Part shown: positions 1 to 7,389 of the stretch, piece after piece
Position numbering within the stretch: position 1 is the first letter of the stretch
How the letters are laid out: each line of letters starts with the position of its first letter
DNA from: Enterococcus saigonensis
GTDB lineage: Bacteria > Bacillota > Bacilli > Lactobacillales > Enterococcaceae
Direction: 5' to 3'
Assembly: GCF_011397115.1 (NCBI RefSeq)
Contig: NZ_AP022822.1
Coordinates: 563,001 to 627,000, forward strand
Length of the DNA stretch: 64,000 nt
Position numbers and translations under genes: made by a program
Notes under the pieces: model-generated
The model's database searches: none
What the model was told of the DNA's origin: nothing
The model's input: the letters and a program-made list of their open reading frames with translations, nothing else

Positions 1-558
1 AGCTTCTGTAAGAATACCACGTTTTTTATTTTCAAGGAGCATTCTTTCTTGTGTCCAGTAAGGGTGAATCTCGATTTGATTAACTGCGGGCACTACATTA
101 GTGTCTGCAATAATTTTATCTAAATGTTCTGGTTCAAAATTTGAAACACCGATGGAGCGAATCAATCCCATTTTTTGTGCCGTAACGAGTGCTTGCCAGG
201 CTTCATGATAAAGCCCTCGTTTTGGTAAAGGCCAATGAATTAGAAAAAGATCAAAGTAATCCAAGCCCATCCGGCGTATAGATTCTTGAATAGATAATAA
301 AGCATCTTCATAATGATGGTATTTACCAGGTAATTTTGAAGTGATAAAAAATTCGGCTCGTGGAATACCTGAGCGACGAATAGCTTCTCCAACAATCCCT
401 TCATTATCATAATTTGTGGAAGTATCAAGTGCGCGATAACCATCATGAATGGCACTTAAAATTTGTTGCATACCATAATCCCCTCGAATTTTATACGTTC
501 CAAAACCAAGAGCCGGAATATAATTTCCATCGTTTAAAACAAGATTTGGTATATTCAT
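1..558 (-). CDS. Aldo/keto reductase, 3' end cut by window edge
   Basis: This is an NAD(P)H-dependent carbonyl reductase of the aldo/keto reductase (2,5-diketo-gluconate reductase-like) family. The ATG at 558 has an AGGA-type ribosome binding site just upstream, and 186 codons are read before the window ends, so roughly the C-terminal third is missing. The protein opens with MNIPNLVLNDGNYIPALGFG. The catalytic tetrad of the family is visible as D45, Y50, K75 and H108 (LIHWP). The motif GLIRSIGVSNF that follows is also typical. It is divergent from the small ORF at 721. The natural substrate cannot be read from the sequence. Confidence 0.9.
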   Translation of the reverse strand, partial: MNIPNLVLNDGNYIPALGFGTYKIRGDYGMQQILSAIHDGYRALDTSTNYDNEGIVGEAIRRSGIPRAEFFITSKLPGKYHHYEDALLSIQESIRRMGLDYFDLFLIHWPLPKRGLYHEAWQALVTAQKMGLIRSIGVSNFEPEHLDKIIADTNVVPAVNQIEIHPYWTQERMLLENKKRGILTEA

Positions 559-720
559 AGTTTATCCTCCTCAAAGTTCTTTTTTTAAACTTATCATGAA
601 ATCTAATTTGAGTGAAATGATAGGTTGTAAAACTATCTAAATATAACAACTTAGTGTTTGTAACTGAAAATTAGAACAAAATTAAGTAAGCGGCAACATA
701 ACTTTGAGGAGGGAAAAGAA

Positions 721-945
721 TTGGATAAAACAGAAGTGAATATTGGCTTTGATATCGGCATTTCTAGTGTCGGTTGGAGTGGGGGAGCAACGAAATCTGG
801 ACGGATTTTGGAAAGTGGCGTTAGCTATGATTTAGGAGATATTGAAGTAGAGGGCAGTACTAGTAGCTATAAAGAAGGTATTCAAAATAACCAAAAGATA
901 TTAAAAAAAACAAACTCCAGCGGAAATTCAGTTAAATCTAGGTAG
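721..945 (+). pseudogene. Short ORF with Cas9 RuvC-I-like N-terminus, possible cas9 remnant
   Basis: This 74-codon ORF starts with TTG at 721, seven to eight bases after a strong GAGGAGGG ribosome binding site. Residues 7-20 read NIGFDIGISSVGWS, which fits the RuvC-I motif of Cas9 (I-G-x-D-I-G-x-x-S-V-G-W), including the catalytic Asp. SGRILESGVS follows and also resembles the next Cas9 strand. After about residue 36 the Arg-rich bridge helix expected in Cas9 is absent, and no further Cas9 sequence, cas gene or repeat array was seen nearby. It could be a decayed cas9 start fused to unrelated sequence, or an unrelated small protein with a chance match. Confidence 0.35.
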
Positions 946-1027
946 TCCTCGTATAGATCCTGGTGATTGTTTTTGTACTCTTAAAAATTGAGTAACGGTA
1001 AAACTACATTTTCGAGTAGCGGTTTTC

Positions 1028-1056
1028 TTGTCATATTATTTAATAATCGTTACAAT
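1028..1056 (+). promoter_or_regulatory. SigA-type promoter for the 1096 gene
   Basis: A -35 element TTGTCA (1028-1033), a 17-base spacer and a -10 element TACAAT (1051-1056) lie about 40 bases before the ATG at 1096. It indicates that the downstream gene has its own promoter. Confidence 0.7.
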
Positions 1057-1095
1057 TAGATTAAAAATAAATGAGTTCGATGAGAAGGTGCGAAA

Positions 1096-1842
1096 ATGAA
1101 AAAGATTTTTTTCTTAATGGGGACATTATTGGTATTGGCAAGTAGTGCGTGCGGATACTTTTTGTATCAGAACGCACAGCTTTATCATAATTCGCTAAAA
1201 GCAGCAGAGGTAGCTATCGCAAAAAAAGATTATCGCAATGCGGCTATTAACGTGGAACGTGCTCTCTTTATTAAAAAAGATAGTGAAGATGCGCAAGCCT
1301 ACAAAGAGCAACTGGAACCGGCGATGGCGTTAGAAAATCAGGAAACATTCGATGTTGATTTCATCACAGCTCAAACTAAAAAGATTCTGCGTGTTTCTAA
1401 AGGTTCAGCAGAATTGAAGGCACAGGCGCGTGAAATGCAAGCTAATGTGGCAAAACTTAATGAAGAAAAAAAGGAATTTCAAAATAATTTGACGGAGTTG
1501 CAGACTGCATTAAGTCAAAAGGATTTACTGAAAGCAGAAGCCGAATTAACAACGTTAAATAAAGTGGACGATCAGGCAATCCACCTTGCTGATGTTTGTC
1601 AGGTGCGTAATACATTGGCTTTAGAGTTTGCGCAAGCTGTCGCTAAACAACAAGAAGCGATGCAACAAAAGCTTCAAAAGGCTGAAAAAATGATAATCAT
1701 TGGTGAATTTCTTGAAGCCAATTTAATTATTGAGCCACTAGCTACCACAGAAATGGTTAAAGAATTAGCAAATATTCAATTGCAGGCAAAAAAATTACAA
1801 GGTATTATTCGGCAACAAGGAAAACTGCAAGAAATGATGTAA
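1096..1842 (+). CDS. Membrane-anchored coiled-coil protein of unknown function
   Basis: I do not recognise this 248-residue protein. It has a short positively charged start and one hydrophobic segment (about residues 4-24) that could be a signal anchor. The rest is hydrophilic, rich in Ala, Glu, Gln and Lys, with heptad-like stretches around 100-170 and 180-215 that suggest coiled coils. Residues 32-60 (AEVAIAKKDYRNAAINVERA) look like a TPR-type helix pair. A Cys at 19 is not in a convincing lipobox. It would sit outside the cell, anchored in the membrane. It has its own promoter and terminator and appears monocistronic. Confidence 0.7.
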   Translation: MKKIFFLMGTLLVLASSACGYFLYQNAQLYHNSLKAAEVAIAKKDYRNAAINVERALFIKKDSEDAQAYKEQLEPAMALENQETFDVDFITAQTKKILRVSKGSAELKAQAREMQANVAKLNEEKKEFQNNLTELQTALSQKDLLKAEAELTTLNKVDDQAIHLADVCQVRNTLALEFAQAVAKQQEAMQQKLQKAEKMIIIGEFLEANLIIEPLATTEMVKELANIQLQAKKLQGIIRQQGKLQEMM

Positions 1843-1874
1843 GGATGGCCATAGTTATCAAAAATATTGAAATC

Positions 1875-1924
1875 AAAAAATGTAGGAAGAGGGCATAAGC
1901 TGATCTATTCCTACATTTTTATTT
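1875..1924 (+). terminator. Rho-independent terminator
   Basis: The inverted repeat AAAAAATGTAGGAA / TTCCTACATTTTT flanks a loop and ends in a T-rich tract, 33 bases after the 1096 gene. Confidence 0.75.
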
Positions 1925-1990
1925 TGAGAAAAAATTTTTAGCGCGTTCTTTTAATAAAAGTGCATTACTGATTTTTTAATAAAATTTTAT

Positions 1991-2005
1991 TAGGGAAATC
2001 TCCTA
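1991..2005 (+). promoter_or_regulatory. Candidate NreC-type box before the DUF1858 gene
   Basis: TAGGGAAATCTCCTA is an imperfect 15-base palindrome close to the NreC recognition pattern known from Staphylococcus carnosus (TAGGG-N4-CCCTA), but with one extra spacer base. Its centre is about 43 bases before the start point predicted from the -10 box at 2029-2034, a usual place for an activator. Confidence 0.4.
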
Positions 2006-2028
2006 GTGGCTTTCTTCACAATTCAATG

Positions 2029-2034
2029 TATAAT
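2029..2034 (+). promoter_or_regulatory. -10 box of the DUF1858/DUF438 promoter
   Basis: A perfect TATAAT is present with no recognisable -35 box at the right distance (2006-2011 reads GTGGCT). This is what is expected of an activator-dependent promoter. Confidence 0.6.
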
Positions 2035-2039
2035 GGCAG

Positions 2040-2054
2040 TGAGAATCATTCTCA
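2040..2054 (+). promoter_or_regulatory. Fur-family operator (7-1-7 palindrome)
   Basis: TGAGAAT-C-ATTCTCA is a perfect 7-1-7 inverted repeat, matching the Fur-box layout TGATAAT-N-ATTATCA in 13 of 15 positions. It overlaps the expected transcription start, immediately after the -10 box, so binding would block transcription. Fur, or another member of the family (PerR, Zur), is the likely ligand; Fur is favoured because the downstream protein is a candidate iron-binding hemerythrin-type protein. Confidence 0.65.
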
Positions 2055-2077
2055 ATATCAGGAGAGGATGTATTAAT

Positions 2078-2308
2078 TTGAAAGAACTTGATTTAAGTCG
2101 CAATCTTTTTGATTTGGTGACTGATTACCCTGAGATCAAGACAATTATGGCAGAGATTGGTTTTGCTGCGATTGAAAAACCTAGGATGTTACAAACTGCC
2201 GGTCGGTATATGACGATTGAAAAAGGCGCACGCCTGAAAAAAATACCATTGTCGCAAATTGTTGCTGCTTTTGAAGCAGCAGGTTTTACTGTGACGGGAG
2301 GGAAATAA
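2078..2308 (+). CDS. DUF1858 domain protein
   Basis: This is a 76-residue protein made almost entirely of a DUF1858 domain, a small helical domain found next to or fused with DUF438, hemerythrin and hybrid-cluster proteins. I chose the TTG at 2078 because GGAGAGG (2061-2067) lies ten bases upstream; the longer frame back to 2006 would run through the promoter and operator. The motif RYMTIEKGARLKKIPL is typical of the domain. The stop codon directly abuts the ATG of the DUF438 gene, so the two are translated together. The molecular role is unknown; an accessory to the hemerythrin/PAS protein is inferred. Confidence 0.8.
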   Translation: MKELDLSRNLFDLVTDYPEIKTIMAEIGFAAIEKPRMLQTAGRYMTIEKGARLKKIPLSQIVAAFEAAGFTVTGGK

Positions 2309-3640
2309 ATGGAACGCACACGCGCACAACGCCAAGAGCGAATTGTGGAGATTTTAACTTTGTTACATGAAGGTGGCTCCTTTGAAGAAGCCAAAGATTT
2401 ATTTAATCAAGAATTTAACGGTGTCGATGTAACAGAAATTACAGCTGCTGAAAAGGCTTTGATTAAATCAGGATTAAATCCAGCAGAAATACAACGGCTA
2501 TGTAATATTCATGCTGCTGTATTCAAAGGTTCAATTAATGAAATTCATCGTTCTAACTTGGAGCATGCCCAACCTGGTCATCCGGTTCATACATTGAAGT
2601 TAGAAAATCAAGTTATGCAGTCTTTGTTGACAGATGAAGTGGACGATTTACTAACAAAAATGGCAAAGGGTGATTGGTCAAAACGGGATCGCTTACTAGC
2701 AGCCTTAGTAGATTTGGGTCAGATTGAAAAACATTATGCTCGCAAAGAGACATTGATTTTTAGCTATATGGAAAAATATGGTATTACAGCACCGCCACAA
2801 GTCATGTGGGGAGTAGATGATCAAGTTCGTGAAATGTTAAAGGATTTGATTAATTATGTGAAGAGTGAAAAAGCTGCTTTTAATCCTTTATCTGAGAAAT
2901 GGCAAGCTCTAAAAGAAGAAATAGAAGAGATGATTTTTAAAGAAGAAGAAATTATGATCCCTATGACATTAGACGTCTTCAGTTTAAAGGACTGGGAAGA
3001 AATTGCCAAGGATAGTTTTGACATCGGGTTTGCTTTTATACCAGAGCCATTGCCTTGGAAACCAAGTCAAAAAGCGTTAGCTGACGAACAAGAACGAGAG
3101 CCAGCCCGGCAAGCCGCAATCATGCAAGCGAAAGAAACAACTGATGGTATTGCTGCTGGATTAGCACAAGAAGCAGTGACACAAGAAGGAGCAACAAAGC
3201 ATTACGATTGGGAAGAACAAAGTTCAGCTGAAAATGTGGTTTTTCCAACAGGAAGTTTAGAACTAGAACAGCTCTTAGCAATTTTTGAAGTTTTACCGGT
3301 AGATTTGACTTTTGTCGACAAAGAAGATCGCGTACGATTTTATTCGGAAGGTCAAAAACGTGTTTTTCCACGGACACGTTCAGTGATTGGTCGAGAAGTT
3401 GTTAACTGTCATCCGCCAAAAAGTATGCATGTGGTGGAACAAATTTTAAATGATTTTAAAAGTGGTACTCGCAAAAATGCCGACTTTTGGATTGATTTAA
3501 AAGAACGTAAAATCTATATTCGTTATTTTGCACTACATGACAATAAGGGTGAGTATATGGGGTGTTTAGAAGTAACGCAAGATATTACAGAAATCCAAAA
3601 TATTAGTGGCCAAAATCGTTTATTGGACCAAAAACAATAA
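2309..3640 (+). CDS. DUF438 / hemerythrin-like / PAS domain protein
   Basis: A cytosolic 443-residue protein with three parts: a DUF438 region (about 1-75), a hemerythrin HHE-type helical bundle (about 80-225) and a PAS sensor domain (about 318-432, starting LLAIFEVLPVDLTFVDKED). Candidate di-iron ligands are H91 and H94, H142 and E147 (KHYARKE), and E212-E214. A charged linker (255-310) joins the bundle and PAS domain. It is co-transcribed with the DUF1858 gene. Hemerythrin-type proteins bind oxygen or nitric oxide, or repair Fe-S clusters (RIC/ScdA); with NreABC and NirBD close by, a role in iron, nitric oxide or nitrite stress is plausible but inferred. There is no output enzyme domain. 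Confidence 0.85.
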   Translation: MERTRAQRQERIVEILTLLHEGGSFEEAKDLFNQEFNGVDVTEITAAEKALIKSGLNPAEIQRLCNIHAAVFKGSINEIHRSNLEHAQPGHPVHTLKLENQVMQSLLTDEVDDLLTKMAKGDWSKRDRLLAALVDLGQIEKHYARKETLIFSYMEKYGITAPPQVMWGVDDQVREMLKDLINYVKSEKAAFNPLSEKWQALKEEIEEMIFKEEEIMIPMTLDVFSLKDWEEIAKDSFDIGFAFIPEPLPWKPSQKALADEQEREPARQAAIMQAKETTDGIAAGLAQEAVTQEGATKHYDWEEQSSAENVVFPTGSLELEQLLAIFEVLPVDLTFVDKEDRVRFYSEGQKRVFPRTRSVIGREVVNCHPPKSMHVVEQILNDFKSGTRKNADFWIDLKERKIYIRYFALHDNKGEYMGCLEVTQDITEIQNISGQNRLLDQKQ

Positions 3641-3641
3641 T

Positions 3642-3704
3642 AAAAAGCTTGAAGTATCGTTTGTCTTTTTTTTGAATAAAAGACAGTGTACTTCAAGCTT
3701 TTTT
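3642..3704. terminator. Bidirectional terminator
   Basis: A long hairpin (AAAAAGCTTGAAGTA paired with TACTTCAAGCTTTTT, plus an inner GTCTTTT/AAAAGAC pair) separates the convergent DUF438 and permease genes. It has A/T tracts on both sides and so can serve both strands. Confidence 0.85.
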
Positions 3705-3718
3705 ATAAACAGAATAGT

Positions 3719-5200
3719 TTAGATAACTTGTCTATCTTCAAATCGTTGGTATAACTTTGCTGCAAGTAAGGAAAATAGACTAGGACCGAAGATTAACGTC
3801 AAAACGTTATTGTACTCACCAGCTTGGAATGGTGAGTAAATTTGGAAAAAAATTGCGGCAGTTACGCAAAGGCAGACACTAAAAGAGAGTAGATAATTTA
3901 TCTTTTTAATCGGGACCAACAGCATGTTTTGTGTGACGACATTTTTTTGAATAAAGAAAGGAAAACTTGCGGCAACAACAAGATAAGGTAATGCGCGGGA
4001 GACGTTTGTCATATAAGTCAACTGATTGAATAAATTTCCTACTAGTGCATTGTTAAAAGCTAAAGCCGCAATACAAATGCTGATTAGGCTGGCTTGCAAC
4101 CATAATGCTTTTTCAGGCATCTGTTTTTGATTCAATGTAATGAAAGGTTGTGGCCAAATTTCTTTTGGCGTGCCGGTAATCAAACTTTTTAAAGGACCGT
4201 AAGTAATTGAAGATAACAAGCCAATATATGCCGTTAATAGTGTAAAGGCAGTATAGCGAATATAGAATTGACACAAAAGATTGCTTTGCCAAGGATTAAA
4301 CTCCAGTCCTTTAGCTAAAGAATTGGCTAAACTACCGGTTAAGCCATACATCAAGTTGCCCAAATGTAGCTGATTGGTTTGACGTAGTGTCGTGATGTCA
4401 TTTGTCCCACTCCATAAGATAATACCAAAGATGTATAAGATAGTGACTACACCTGCACTGAAAATAACAGCTTTTGGAAATTTTTTACGGCTTTCGTTGG
4501 TTTTATCTGCTAAACTGGCTACAGTATCTAAACCGCCAAAAGCAGTAATGGCAAAGATAAAAAAAGGAAATTGAGTAAAAAATTGATTGTCCGTACCAGC
4601 AAAAAAACTGGGTGCGTGCCAGCTTTTAATTAGATTAGGTACGAAATTTTCTGGGTGTAAAAATAATAAAATCAAATTACTAAAAAGCGATAATAATAAA
4701 AGACCCACCATTGTGAAGCTACTGATTTTTAAAAAAGAAATAATATGGTGGAAACCACGATTGATGAAATAAGTTAAACAAAAGACGGCTACAATTGCTA
4801 AAAGGGCTAGCCAAACTTGAGTTGGTAGGGATAACCAGGTCATTTTATTCGTTATATCCTTACCAAATAATAAAATAGAAGCAGGAATTATCAGTTTCAT
4901 AAAAAGGCTGACCATCCAAGTGAAATAACTACAATACCATAAAAAGGCAGTAATAAAGGCGATTTTTGGTGAAAGAGAATCTTTCAGCCAATCATAAATA
5001 GTTCCTTTTTGGTGGGCGTATTTTCTACTGTATTGCGCTACAATAAGAGCATAGGGAATAAAATAGCCAAGAGCACTAATAATAAACCATGCTAGCGATT
5101 TTGTTCCCATCATAAAAAAAGCAGTCGCCATGCTGGAAAAAGAATAAACGGTAGTGATAATAATTAACATTAAAGTGGCGATAGACATATTTTTTTGCAT
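3719..5200 (-). CDS. yjeM: YjeM-like amino acid permease (APC family)
   Basis: An integral membrane transporter with about twelve hydrophobic segments, closely resembling E. coli YjeM of the amino acid-polyamine-organocation superfamily. Shared stretches include YFIPYALIVAQYSRKY, FLWYCSYFTWMVS, FAITAFGGLDTVASLADKT and TYGPLKSLITGTPKEIWPQP. The start is ATG at 5200, ten bases from AGGAGG (5211-5216); an adjacent TTG at 5203 is seven bases away and equally possible. The substrate is not known. It is divergent from nreA, with about 95 bases between them, and does not obviously belong to the nitrite pathway. Confidence 0.88.
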   Translation of the reverse strand: MQKNMSIATLMLIIITTVYSFSSMATAFFMMGTKSLAWFIISALGYFIPYALIVAQYSRKYAHQKGTIYDWLKDSLSPKIAFITAFLWYCSYFTWMVSLFMKLIIPASILLFGKDITNKMTWLSLPTQVWLALLAIVAVFCLTYFINRGFHHIISFLKISSFTMVGLLLLSLFSNLILLFLHPENFVPNLIKSWHAPSFFAGTDNQFFTQFPFFIFAITAFGGLDTVASLADKTNESRKKFPKAVIFSAGVVTILYIFGIILWSGTNDITTLRQTNQLHLGNLMYGLTGSLANSLAKGLEFNPWQSNLLCQFYIRYTAFTLLTAYIGLLSSITYGPLKSLITGTPKEIWPQPFITLNQKQMPEKALWLQASLISICIAALAFNNALVGNLFNQLTYMTNVSRALPYLVVAASFPFFIQKNVVTQNMLLVPIKKINYLLSFSVCLCVTAAIFFQIYSPFQAGEYNNVLTLIFGPSLFSLLAAKLYQRFEDRQVI

Positions 5201-5297
5201 CAAGTAATTGCCTCCTGTTAAGATTACGGTATTATATTAGTGAGTTTTGTAACAAACTACAAGATAGTTGTTGAAATATAGGGAATTGGAGTAGCAA

Positions 5298-5735
5298 ATG
5301 AAGAATATAGAAAATTGGTTATACGAAAGAAGAAGGGGGTGGGCCTGCGATTTTGTTGGCATTGCGGTCAATTGTGCCCCGGATGATGTTCCCCAAATTA
5401 TTCGTTGGCGCTATGTTAGCGGAAATCAAAGCGACGCCTATCAAAAAATTCGATTAAAAGTGGGACGCGGTATCGCGGGTATGGTTTGGAAGACAGGGCG
5501 TCCGCAAGCAGATGAAGCTATTTTTAGTCAACCGGATAAATTGTTAGAATACCCAATTGCCCGGGTGGAATCTCTAGATAGTATGCTGGCAGTGCCGATA
5601 ACAGTAGAAAATAAAGTAATCGGGATTTTGGCGATTGGTTTTCGCCATACCCATTCTTTTACGGAGGAAGAATTGACAAACGTAAGTACAGCAGCTGAAA
5701 AATTGGCCCCAACTTTAAAGGGGTTGGTTATATGA
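5298..5735 (+). CDS. nreA: NreA-like nitrate-sensing GAF protein
   Basis: This 145-residue single GAF-domain protein is the first gene of nreABC. In Staphylococcus carnosus NreA binds nitrate and, when empty, restrains the NreB kinase. Family features here are the loop VGRGIAGMVWKTGRP (about 55-69), SLDSMLAVPITVENKVIGIL (92-111) and the C-terminal helix following FTEEEL. Length and gene order match the known family. Its stop overlaps the start of nreB by four bases (ATGA), which fits tight translational coupling. Nitrate binding is inferred from homology and context. Confidence 0.85.
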   Translation: MKNIENWLYERRRGWACDFVGIAVNCAPDDVPQIIRWRYVSGNQSDAYQKIRLKVGRGIAGMVWKTGRPQADEAIFSQPDKLLEYPIARVESLDSMLAVPITVENKVIGILAIGFRHTHSFTEEELTNVSTAAEKLAPTLKGLVI

Positions 5736-6715
5736 TTTCTTTTGATGAGACATTGTTTGCGGAGTTATCAGAAGCAATTTGGCTCTTAGTAGAGGGGGAT
5801 TGTCATCGTACCTCAGCAGCAAAAAAACTGGAAAAAAATTATCATATTAATCTGGCTAAAATTATTGAGCTAGCCAAAGGAGAGGGATGTTACTTACACC
5901 CAACAAAAGCTGCCTGTGAAAATTGTCTTGTGACCGGTGAAATTAAATCGAGTGGCTTTCCACTAATTTTAATGGATCAAGATAATAATCCTCATGAATT
6001 TTTAGGAAAAGTGACAAGTAAGGATAAAGCAACTCTAGTTCAAATTACGTTACAAAAGACGTCAAATAATGTTAACTCGCTTTTTGGCTATTTAAACGAT
6101 GCAAGAGAAAGTGAACGTAAAAAAATTGCGCAAGATTTACATGATGGAATTGCCCAAAGTATTTATAGTTTAATGCTGGAAACTAGAGGAATAAAATGGG
6201 TACCAGACGAAAAACAACAGGAAAAGTTAAAAGCAATTGATCGCCATTTTGCTGAAGTTTTAGAAGAAGTACGTGATTTAGCTGGAGAACTACGACCGAT
6301 GTCTTTAGATGAATTTGGACTAGTACCTGCTTTGGAACAATTCGTAAACCGAACAGAGGAGATGACCGGTTTTGAAATTGATTTGACTGTTACAGGTGTT
6401 CAAGCATCTTTGCCAGAGATTATCCGGACGACAGTATACCGCGTGGTGCAAGAAGCAATAGCCAATGCCATGAAGTACGCTGGTGTGAATCAAGTTCAAT
6501 TACATTTGGATTTTGCCCGTTTTTTAACAATTGAGATAGTTGACGATGGGTATGGTTTTGATCCCTTACAAAAAAAACAAGGTTTTGGTTTAATGAATAT
6601 GCAAGAGCGAATTCATGCTTTAGCGGGTACATTTCATTTGCTAACTGAGCCAAATCACGGCACAAAAATAAAAATTACGGTACCATTAGAAAAAAATGTC
6701 ACCGTAAACGATTAG
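5732..6715 (+). CDS. nreB: NreB-like oxygen-sensing histidine kinase
   Basis: A soluble 327-residue sensor kinase of the HisKA_3/HATPase class. The phosphoacceptor is H137 in DLHDGIAQS. The ATP-binding boxes are EAIANAMKYA (241-250), DDGYGFDP (271-278) and GFGLMNMQERI (284-294). The N-terminal part holds four cysteines, C24, C53, C62 and C65, that could bind an oxygen-labile [4Fe-4S] cluster as in S. carnosus NreB. Their spacing, C-x28-C-x8-C-x2-C, differs from the staphylococcal C-x2-C-x11-C-x2-C. There are no membrane segments. It phosphorylates NreC, encoded 12 bases downstream, under anoxic or nitrate conditions. Confidence 0.88.
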   Translation: MISFDETLFAELSEAIWLLVEGDCHRTSAAKKLEKNYHINLAKIIELAKGEGCYLHPTKAACENCLVTGEIKSSGFPLILMDQDNNPHEFLGKVTSKDKATLVQITLQKTSNNVNSLFGYLNDARESERKKIAQDLHDGIAQSIYSLMLETRGIKWVPDEKQQEKLKAIDRHFAEVLEEVRDLAGELRPMSLDEFGLVPALEQFVNRTEEMTGFEIDLTVTGVQASLPEIIRTTVYRVVQEAIANAMKYAGVNQVQLHLDFARFLTIEIVDDGYGFDPLQKKQGFGLMNMQERIHALAGTFHLLTEPNHGTKIKITVPLEKNVTVND

Positions 6716-6727
6716 AGGAGGCGCGCC

Positions 6728-7360
6728 ATGAAAATTTTAATTGCTGATGATCACGCCTTAGTTCGTAATGCGTTGGCTTTTATGATTAATGCGCAAGCGG
6801 ACATGGAAGTGATTGGCGATGCCGCTGACGGCAATGAAGTCTTCATGAAAATTGAAAATCTGCCGGTAGATATCGTTTTGTTAGATATCAGTATGCCACC
6901 AGGAGAAAATGGGCTAATTACGACAAAGCGCGTCAAAGAAGCACATCCTAATGTAAAAGTTATTCTTTTGACAATGCACGATGAAGAGTCGTATGTACGT
7001 GGCGCGTTAGAAGCTAAGGCTGATGGTTTTATTTTAAAAAGTGCCACAGATGAAGATTTACTAACAGGAATTCGCAATGTATATACTGGTACGCGGTATT
7101 ATGCAGGCTATGATGAAGAAATTTTAACGGAAATTGCCCATGGACAAGAAGATCGTTTGTACGCTAGTTTATCTAAACGAGAAAAAGAAATTCTCCCTTT
7201 GATTGCACTGGGTTACAATAATAAAGAAATTGCTGAAAGACTTTTTATTTCAGTGAAAACAGTCGAAGTGCATAAAGCTAACATTCGAAAAAAATTACAT
7301 TTGGATAGCTACGCCAGTCTGTTGCAATATAGTTTGAAGCATCATTTAATTGATTTTTAG
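6728..7360 (+). CDS. nreC: NreC-like response regulator (NarL/LuxR type)
   Basis: The 210-residue response regulator partner of NreB. Receiver domain 1-120 has the acidic pair D7/D8, phosphorylation site D53 (LLDISMPP), T82 and K104. The LuxR-type helix-turn-helix spans about 147-207 (LSKREKEILPLIALGYNNKE). The start is ATG after AGGAGG overlapping the nreB stop region. In staphylococci phosphorylated NreC activates nar and nir operons at TAGGG-N4-CCCTA sites, and a near-perfect site lies before nirB (8656-8669). A weaker one precedes the DUF1858 gene. Confidence 0.9.
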   Translation: MKILIADDHALVRNALAFMINAQADMEVIGDAADGNEVFMKIENLPVDIVLLDISMPPGENGLITTKRVKEAHPNVKVILLTMHDEESYVRGALEAKADGFILKSATDEDLLTGIRNVYTGTRYYAGYDEEILTEIAHGQEDRLYASLSKREKEILPLIALGYNNKEIAERLFISVKTVEVHKANIRKKLHLDSYASLLQYSLKHHLIDF

Positions 7361-7389
7361 TTTGTTTGTAAAGAAAAGAGGACAAGAAT

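Noticed and set aside
961..1020. Terminator after the Cas9-like ORF
   Set aside because: GAGTAACGGT and GAGTAGCGGT are direct, not inverted, repeats, so no hairpin forms.
2006..2077. Longer N-terminus of the DUF1858 protein
   Set aside because: It would translate through the -10 box and the Fur-type palindrome; the TTG at 2078 has the proper ribosome site.
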